In this document: positions 1 to 4,824 of the stretch, piece after piece
Layout: every line of letters starts with the position of its first letter
Position numbering within the stretch: the first letter of the stretch is position 1
Assembly: GCA_903860085.1 (NCBI GenBank)
Contig: CAIOPD010000066.1
Span: 1-7,154, forward strand
DNA: 7,154 nt
Reading direction: 5' to 3'
Source of the DNA: an uncultured Pseudomonadota bacterium
Lineage (GTDB): Bacteria > Pseudomonadota > Gammaproteobacteria > Burkholderiales > Methylophilaceae
The notes under the pieces: model-generated
Told to the model about the DNA's origin: nothing
The model's database searches: none
What the model saw: only the letters and a program-made list of their open reading frames with translations
Position numbers and translations under genes: made by a program

Positions 1-817
1 GCGCGGCTAACGTTGCCAATGCGTGCTCAGCGGCAATGGCAACATAGGTCGCGCCCATTAGTGTGTCAGGACGCGTGGTGTATACTTTTACTGTGCCATT
101 TTGGCCTGTCAAAGGAAACTCTACTTCGCAGCCATAGCTTTTGCCGATCCAGTTGCGTTGCATGGTTTTGACTTGCTCTGGCCAGCCATCGAGTGCGTCT
201 AAGTCATTGAGAAGTTCTTCAGCGTAAGCTGTAATTTTCATAAAATACTGTGGAATATCGCGCTTTTCTACCAAGGCGCCACTGCGCCAGCCGCGGCCAT
301 CAATAACTTGCTCATTGGCAAGCACCGTGCCGTCAACTGGATCCCAGTTGACGCTGGAAGTCTTTTTGTAAATCAAACCTTTTTTGTACAGCTCAGTAAA
401 TAACCACTGTTCCCACTTGTAGTACTCAGGCTTGCAGGTAGCAATTTCCCGATTCCAATCCACACCTAAACCCAATTGCTTTAACTGGGTTTTCATATGC
501 TCTATATTTTCATAGGTCCATTTAGCCGGTGCGGTTTCATGTTTAATCGCAGCATTTTCTGCAGGCAAACCGAATGCATCCCAGCCCATTGGTTGCAGTA
601 CGTTATAACCCTTCATTTTGTGAAAACGGCTTAATACATCGCCTATGGTGTAGTTGCGAACATGACCCATATGAAGGCGCCCAGACGGGTAGGGGAACAT
701 GGATAAACAATAGTATTTGGGTTTATCTGAAGTTTCAGAGGCGGCAAATGTTTGATTGCTTTCCCAGTAAGCTTGGGCGGTTTGTTCTATGTCTTTGAAG
801 GGGTACTGCTGCTGCAT
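1..817 (-). CDS. leuS: Leucyl-tRNA synthetase, N-terminal part (3' end outside window)
   Basis: LeuRS is a cytoplasmic class Ia synthetase that charges tRNA-Leu with leucine using ATP. The window holds the first 272 codons, roughly a third of the usual 860 or so residues. Visible landmarks are the segment [20 protein letters not shown] with the class I HIGH signature as HMGH at residues 49-52, then [10 protein letters not shown] at 78-87, and TTRPDT at 247-252, the threonine-rich entrance of the CP1 editing domain. This numbering coincides with my recollection of the E. coli enzyme. The KMSKS loop and anticodon-binding domain lie outside the window. Zinc-knuckle cysteines (E. coli 159, 176, 179) are replaced by Asp, Gly and Ser. 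I chose the ATG at 817 ([11 protein letters not shown]) because it matches the family N-terminus and has AAGA nine bases upstream. An ATG at 826 would add three residues but leaves no room for a ribosome binding site. The gene lies downstream of adk with its own probable promoter. Confidence 0.97.
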   Translation of the reverse strand, partial: [272 protein letters not shown]

Positions 818-826
818 GGCGGTCAT

Positions 827-830
827 TCTT
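827..830 (-). promoter_or_regulatory. Probable leuS ribosome binding site
   Basis: Read on the minus strand the sequence is TTAAAGAATGACCGCCATG. The AAGA element sits nine bases before the ATG at 817 but directly abuts the ATG at 826. Its position therefore favours 817 as the start. The motif is weak, and the support comes mainly from agreement with the LeuRS family N-terminus. Confidence 0.45.
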
Positions 831-851
831 TAATATAAATTTAATAACAAA

Positions 852-857
852 ATTATA
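852..857 (-). promoter_or_regulatory. Putative leuS promoter, -10 box
   Basis: A perfect TATAAT hexamer lies on the minus strand in the gap between adk and leuS, about 35 bases before the leuS ATG at 817. Transcription would start near 845, giving an AT-rich leader of about 28 bases. No convincing -35 hexamer is present at 16-18 base spacing, and there is no TG extension, so the call rests on the -10 box and its position. Confidence 0.45.
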
Positions 858-979
858 CCTTGAAGCGCCTGATTTTGCTGGATTTAGTCATCAGCTATTA
901 CTGAGATTTTTTGGGGAGAATTCCCTCAGAATCGTAATCTTTGTATTTACGGTCTAAGGGAAAGTCTGACTTGCGATGT

Positions 980-1633
980 TTAAGCTAACGATGCAAAAAT
1001 ATTGTCACGTATTTTCGTCATATCGCCAAGCCCTTGCACAAATACATGTTTAGGTGCCCCAACTAAGCCACTATTGGCCCAATCAACGTAATACTTTACC
1101 AAAGGTTTGGTTTGTTTGTGGTAAACATCTAGTCTCGTTTTTACTGTCTCTGCGGCGTCATCTGGACGTTGCACTAATTCTTCTCCGGTGACATCATCTT
1201 TACCCGCTACTTTTGGAGGATTAAATTTAACATGGTAGGTGCGACCTGATGCGGGATGAGAACGTCGGCCACTCATACGCTCAATAATTGCCTCGTCTGG
1301 CACATCAATTTCCACTACATAATCTATACCAACACCAGCTTTTTTCATAGCCTCAGCCTGCGGAATCGTGCGAGGAAAGCCGTCAAATAAAAAGCCATTG
1401 GCGCAATCGGCTTCTTTAATACGCTCGCTCACCAACCCAATAATTACGGCATCTGGCACGAGCCCGCCACTATCCATAAATGCTTTGGCTTCTAGGCCAA
1501 GTGGTGTGCCGGCTTTAACGGCTGCACGCAACATATCGCCAGTAGAAATTTGCGGAATATTGAATTTGTCACGTAAGTAAGTAGCTTGTGTGCCTTTACC
1601 AGCACCAGGAGCGCCTAAAAGTATGATTCGCAT
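980..1633 (-). CDS. adk: Adenylate kinase
   Basis: Adk catalyses ATP + AMP = 2 ADP in the cytoplasm and keeps the adenine nucleotide pools balanced. The 217-residue product has the usual length of the long bacterial form. It shows the P-loop GAPGAGKGTQ at residues 7-16 with Lys13, the AMP-binding STGDMLR at 30-36, and DGFPRT at 84-89 with Asp84 and Arg88. The catalytic arginines are present at 123, 156 and 167. The LID insert (about 122-159, with HPASGRTYHVKFNPP) lacks the four zinc cysteines of Gram-positive forms and matches the zinc-free Gram-negative type. The ATG at 1633 has AAGG seven bases upstream (1641-1644). The gene starts 64 bases after the rsmA stop, with an extended -10 box in the gap, so it may be transcribed separately from the lptD-rsmA block. 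No intrinsic terminator follows it. Nothing in the protein looks unusual. Confidence 0.98.
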   Translation of the reverse strand: MRIILLGAPGAGKGTQATYLRDKFNIPQISTGDMLRAAVKAGTPLGLEAKAFMDSGGLVPDAVIIGLVSERIKEADCANGFLFDGFPRTIPQAEAMKKAGVGIDYVVEIDVPDEAIIERMSGRRSHPASGRTYHVKFNPPKVAGKDDVTGEELVQRPDDAAETVKTRLDVYHKQTKPLVKYYVDWANSGLVGAPKHVFVQGLGDMTKIRDNIFASLA

Positions 1634-1684
1634 AAATGGACCTTGAGAAGTTAAGTGTTAAATAATGATGGAAATTTGGCCGTA

Positions 1685-1693
1685 ATTATAACA
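1685..1693 (-). promoter_or_regulatory. Putative adk promoter, extended -10 box
   Basis: The minus strand reads TGTTATAAT, an extended -10 element (TG, one base, then a perfect TATAAT) lying in the 64-base gap between rsmA and adk. It is 52-60 bases upstream of the adk ATG. No good -35 hexamer is seen at 16-18 bases upstream, which falls inside the end of rsmA; extended -10 promoters often tolerate a poor -35. The expected transcription start is near 1678. Confidence 0.5.
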
Positions 1694-1697
1694 GTCG

Positions 1698-2477
1698 TCA
1701 TGAATGTACGGAGGTGCTCAGGTAATTGCTGATGCGAACAAAGTCCTCTACGCTTAAGTTTTCGGCGCGCAATTGTGAACTAATATTAAGCACAGTAAAT
1801 CCTTCGTCATCGAGCAAGCCTTTAAGCGTATTTCTTAAAGTTTTACGGCGTTGGCCAAAGCCAGCAAGCACTACTTTGGCAAATATTCGCTCATCGTTAG
1901 CTACGAAGGGCAACGTCGCATGAGGTACGCAGCGCACAAAGGCTGACTCCACTTTTGGAGCAGGTTCAAAGGCTTCTGGTGGTACTGTAATTAAATAATC
2001 CATCTTCAATTTATATTGCAACATCACGCTTAGGCGTCCGTATGCAGGGGTTGATGGACTCGCAACCATTCGCTCCACCACTTCTTTTTGCAGCATAAAG
2101 TGCATATCGGTAATGGCGCCAACATTATCAAGTAGATGAAATAAGATTGGCGTGGAAATGTTGTAAGGTAAGTTGCCAGTGACACGCAGATTATGACCTA
2201 GGCTCGTGAAATCAAATTTCAAAGCATCGGCACTATGTATGCTAATCGCTTGGTTGAGATAGGCCTTTTCCATCCAGGCAATAATATCTCTATCTACCTC
2301 TACCACATGTAGCAGGTTTAAGCGTTGCAGTAAGGGTTTGGTGAGAGCACCTAAGCCAGGGCCTATTTCCACCATTAAATCATTAGCTTTTGGCGCAATC
2401 GCCATAATCAAGCTCGTAATCACACCTTGATCGGTAAGAAAATTTTGGCCGAAGCGTTTTTTTGCAATGTGTTTCAT
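1698..2477 (-). CDS. rsmA: 16S rRNA (adenine1518-N6/adenine1519-N6)-dimethyltransferase
   Basis: RsmA (KsgA) uses S-adenosylmethionine to dimethylate two adjacent adenines in the 3' terminal helix of 16S rRNA late in 30S assembly. Lack of this activity gives kasugamycin resistance in E. coli. The 259-residue length is close to the usual 260-275. Family marks are KKRFGQNFL at residues 6-14, the SAM-binding motif VEIGPGLGALT at 36-46, an acidic residue (Glu60) after the second strand, and the catalytic motif NLPYN at 102-106. FEPAPKVES follows at 170-178 and QRRKTLRN at 209-216 in the C-terminal domain. The ATG at 2477 puts KRFGQNFL at the expected position. It lies only four bases after the pdxA stop and has just a weak AGG very near the start, so translation is probably coupled to pdxA. 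The apaG gene that follows rsmA in E. coli is absent here. Confidence 0.98.
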   Translation of the reverse strand: MKHIAKKRFGQNFLTDQGVITSLIMAIAPKANDLMVEIGPGLGALTKPLLQRLNLLHVVEVDRDIIAWMEKAYLNQAISIHSADALKFDFTSLGHNLRVTGNLPYNISTPILFHLLDNVGAITDMHFMLQKEVVERMVASPSTPAYGRLSVMLQYKLKMDYLITVPPEAFEPAPKVESAFVRCVPHATLPFVANDERIFAKVVLAGFGQRRKTLRNTLKGLLDDEGFTVLNISSQLRAENLSVEDFVRISNYLSTSVHS

Positions 2478-2481
2478 AGGC

Positions 2482-3483
2482 CTAGTCGTTTATTTTTTGT
2501 GCGCTGGATTTAGTTAGCATTACAGCTAATTCGATCGCTGCCAGCATGCTACCAATCTCAATATTACCGCTACCAGATAAGTCTAGCGCAGTGCCATGAT
2601 CTACAGAGGTGCGAATTATAGGTAGGCCCAATGTAATATTGACGCCTTCGCCGAAGCTTGCGTGTTTGAGTACAGGTAGACCTTGGTCATGGTACATGGC
2701 AAGTACGGCATCAGCGCCACTTAGATTGTGTTTGGCAAATAATGTGTCAGCAGGTAATGCACCTATCAGTTGCATGCCGGTTGCACGAAGTTTTTCTAGA
2801 ACTGGATTGATAATATCAATTTCTTCACGCCCCAAGTAACCATCTTCTCCAGCGTGCGGATTTAAGCCAGCCACCAAAATACGTGGATTTTCAATCGCAA
2901 ACTTAGTGATTAAATCATGATGCAAAATACGTAGTGTTGTTTCTAAGTTATCACGCGTAATGGCTGCAGGCACATCTTTCAGTGCTAGGTGTGTGGTGAC
3001 TAATGCTACACGCATACCACCACCAACCAGCATCATGACGACATGGGGTGCATGGGTGAGCTGCGCTAAAAATTCAGTATGACCACTAAAAGCAATGCCA
3101 GCTGCATTAATGACACCTTTATGTACTGGTGCGGTAACCATGGCGTCAAATTCAAAGTTGACGCAACCTAAGGCGGCAGTTGCAAGTGTGTCCAATACAT
3201 ATTGGCTGTTAGCTGTATTTAAGCTACCAGCAACCACTGGCTTGTTTGTCGCTTGGTGATAGACCGTTAGCGCACCGTTGCCTAAATGAGCTTGATTATT
3301 TTTTTTTGCATAAGGAATAATGTTAAGTGGTAGCTGTAATTGAGCTGCGCGTGCTTGAAGCATAGTGGTGTCTGCAATTACCACTACATTAGCTGCTAAG
3401 GTTTGTTGAGCCAGCATAATGCATAGATCTGGACCTATGCCTGCCGGCTCGCCTGCTGTAATGGCAATTGTTGGCAATAACAT
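2482..3483 (-). CDS. pdxA: 4-hydroxythreonine-4-phosphate dehydrogenase
   Basis: PdxA oxidises 4-phosphooxy-L-threonine with NAD+. The unstable product decarboxylates to 3-amino-1-hydroxyacetone phosphate, which PdxJ uses to make pyridoxine 5'-phosphate in the DXP-dependent vitamin B6 pathway. The 333-residue length is typical. Visible motifs are TAGEPAGIGPD at residues 9-19, APVHK at 118-122, and FSGHTEFLA at 132-140 with substrate-binding His135 and Thr136. The three metal-binding histidines fall in TTHLALKD (His165), GLNPHAGE (His210) and MYHDQG (His265). RTSVDHGTALD is at 291-301. The ATG at 3483 lies 18 bases after the surA stop with a poor ribosome binding site, which fits coupled translation inside an lptD-surA-pdxA-rsmA operon. 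One oddity is a run of nine A bases on the coding strand at codons 59-62. The frame is intact as read. Confidence 0.98.
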   Translation of the reverse strand: MLLPTIAITAGEPAGIGPDLCIMLAQQTLAANVVVIADTTMLQARAAQLQLPLNIIPYAKKNNQAHLGNGALTVYHQATNKPVVAGSLNTANSQYVLDTLATAALGCVNFEFDAMVTAPVHKGVINAAGIAFSGHTEFLAQLTHAPHVVMMLVGGGMRVALVTTHLALKDVPAAITRDNLETTLRILHHDLITKFAIENPRILVAGLNPHAGEDGYLGREEIDIINPVLEKLRATGMQLIGALPADTLFAKHNLSGADAVLAMYHDQGLPVLKHASFGEGVNITLGLPIIRTSVDHGTALDLSGSGNIEIGSMLAAIELAVMLTKSSAQKIND

Positions 3484-3501
3484 CTTGAGCTTAGGTGAAG
3501 A

Positions 3502-4806
3502 CTAGAACTTATCTTCGAGTCGTAGTTCTACAAAAGCGCGATCACGGAGTTCCCTTACCCAGTCTTGGTAAGCCTCTTCAGATTTTCTTTTTCGAATTTC
3601 TTGGCGTGCTTTTAAGCGGGCAGCTTCTTTACTCATGTCTTGTTTGCGTCTTTCTAATACCTGAATCACGTGCCAGCCAAACGGAGTGCGCACGGTCGAG
3701 CTAATCTGACCATCTTTAAGTTCGTTCATAGCCTTTTCAAATAGAGGTACTGTATCGCCGGGATTGACCCAGCCTAAGTCCCCTCCGTTAGATGCGGAGC
3801 CGTCTTCAGAGAACTGACGAGCTAGCACTTCAAATTTCTCGCCATTGTCTAAACGCTCTTTAATTAAATCGATTTTCTTTTTACCCTCATTCTCAGAAGT
3901 TACTTCTGAAAGCTTAATCAGGATGTGACGCGCATGCGTTTGCTCAATGACTAAAGGTGAACTGCCACCACGCTTACTAATCAATTTAAGTATGTGGAAG
4001 CCATTAGGGCTTCGTAGAACTTCTGACACGGAGCCAACCTGCATATTTTTTAAAGCATCTAAAAATAAGGCTGGCATTTGTGTGCTACTTTTCCAGCCTA
4101 AACTGCCACCTTCTAAGGCGTTAGGGGCGTCAGAAAAGCTTGCTGAAACTTTGGCAAAGTTAGTGCCTGCCTGAAGTGCTTTGATCACTTCATCAACCTT
4201 AGCCTTAGCTTTTTGTACATCTTCAGTGGCACCTTCTTCTGGCGTGCGAATTAAAATATGCGCGATTTCATATTCGTCCTGATTTTCATTGCTAGAGGCC
4301 TGTGTGGTCAAGAAGTTGTCAATTTCAGATTCACTGACATTTATGCGGCTATCTACTTCGCGCTCGCGTAGCCTTGCGATTGTAATTTCATTGCGGATAT
4401 CGGCCCTAAACTTACCCATACTGACGCCATCTTTAGCTAAGGCATCGGCAAATTCGGTCAGTGTTAGTTGGTTTTGTTCAGCAATGCGTTCAATAGTTTT
4501 GTCGAGCTGACTGTCATCAACTTTAAGCCCTGACTGCGCGGCGTATTGCAGTTGTAAGGTGTCGGAAATTAAACGCTCTAAAATCTGTTTACGTAAAATA
4601 TTCTCTCCTGGCAATTCGGTGCCTTGTTTTTGAAGTTGTGCAGTAACAGTTCGAATCTGGCTTTCTAGTTCCTGCTCAGTCACTACAGTTTGATCAACAA
4701 TGGCCACTATGCGGTCAATTTTGACTACTTCAGCAGCTTGTGAGGTCATGTTTATGCAGATCAGAGCTGAGGTTATTAGTAATAAGAATGTAATAATTTT
4801 GCGCAA
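3502..4806 (-). CDS. surA: Periplasmic peptidyl-prolyl isomerase and outer-membrane protein chaperone
   Basis: SurA is a periplasmic chaperone that carries unfolded beta-barrel proteins, LptD among them, to the Bam complex. The 434-residue product has the family layout. An N-terminal signal peptide (MRKIITFLLLITSALICI and on, probable cleavage after Ala24 in SQA-A) is followed by a core helical domain of about residues 26-165. Then come two parvulin domains, at about 178-277 (starting near YEIAHILIRTP) and 289-386 (starting near QTHARHILIKLS), and a basic C-terminal helix. Each parvulin domain has its GG-LGW motif (234-238 and 342-346) and a GFH or GWH end (269-271 and 377-379). The start is TTG at 4806. 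The next in-frame ATG is codon 20, which would remove the signal peptide, and upstream there is only the lptD stop in the same frame, so TTG is the best choice. The gene lies 18 bases after lptD, its likely client. Confidence 0.97.
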   Translation of the reverse strand: MRKIITFLLLITSALICINMTSQAAEVVKIDRIVAIVDQTVVTEQELESQIRTVTAQLQKQGTELPGENILRKQILERLISDTLQLQYAAQSGLKVDDSQLDKTIERIAEQNQLTLTEFADALAKDGVSMGKFRADIRNEITIARLREREVDSRINVSESEIDNFLTTQASSNENQDEYEIAHILIRTPEEGATEDVQKAKAKVDEVIKALQAGTNFAKVSASFSDAPNALEGGSLGWKSSTQMPALFLDALKNMQVGSVSEVLRSPNGFHILKLISKRGGSSPLVIEQTHARHILIKLSEVTSENEGKKKIDLIKERLDNGEKFEVLARQFSEDGSASNGGDLGWVNPGDTVPLFEKAMNELKDGQISSTVRTPFGWHVIQVLERRKQDMSKEAARLKARQEIRKRKSEEAYQDWVRELRDRAFVELRLEDKF

Positions 4807-4814
4807 AATAGATA

Positions 4815-4819
4815 CTCGT
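4815..4819 (-). promoter_or_regulatory. Weak surA ribosome binding site before a TTG start
   Basis: The minus strand reads ACGAG, followed by eight bases and then TTG at 4806. The GAG core is at a normal distance for initiation. It is the only purine-rich element between the lptD stop and the TTG. The weak site together with a TTG start suggests low or lptD-coupled translation of surA. Confidence 0.35.
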
Positions 4820-4824
4820 AAAAG

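Noticed and set aside
574..798. Plus-strand open frame of 74 codons
   Set aside because: It lies wholly opposite leuS, whose LeuRS motifs are unmistakable on the other strand, and its translation has no recognisable features.
853..891. Attenuation leader peptide upstream of leuS
   Set aside because: The 12-codon frame contains no leucine codons, has no ribosome binding site, and overlaps the probable -10 box, so leucine-responsive attenuation is not supported.
901..929. Possible intrinsic terminator after adk (CTGAG...CTCAG with inner GGGA/TCCC)
   Set aside because: The stems are only four or five base pairs and compete for the same bases. On the transcribed strand the hairpin is followed by A bases rather than a U run.
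1368..1580. Plus-strand open frames opposite adk, rsmA, pdxA and surA (for example 1368-1580, 1726-1923, 2609-2839, 3495-3704, 3947-4174, 4289-4510)
   Set aside because: All are antisense shadows of clearly identified conserved genes, with no family motifs or ribosome binding sites that would support them.
4741..4806. SurA as a lipoprotein because of Cys17 near the signal peptide
   Set aside because: The residues before the cysteine are ALI, which do not fit a lipobox, and a normal signal peptidase I site (SQA-A) follows at residues 22-25.
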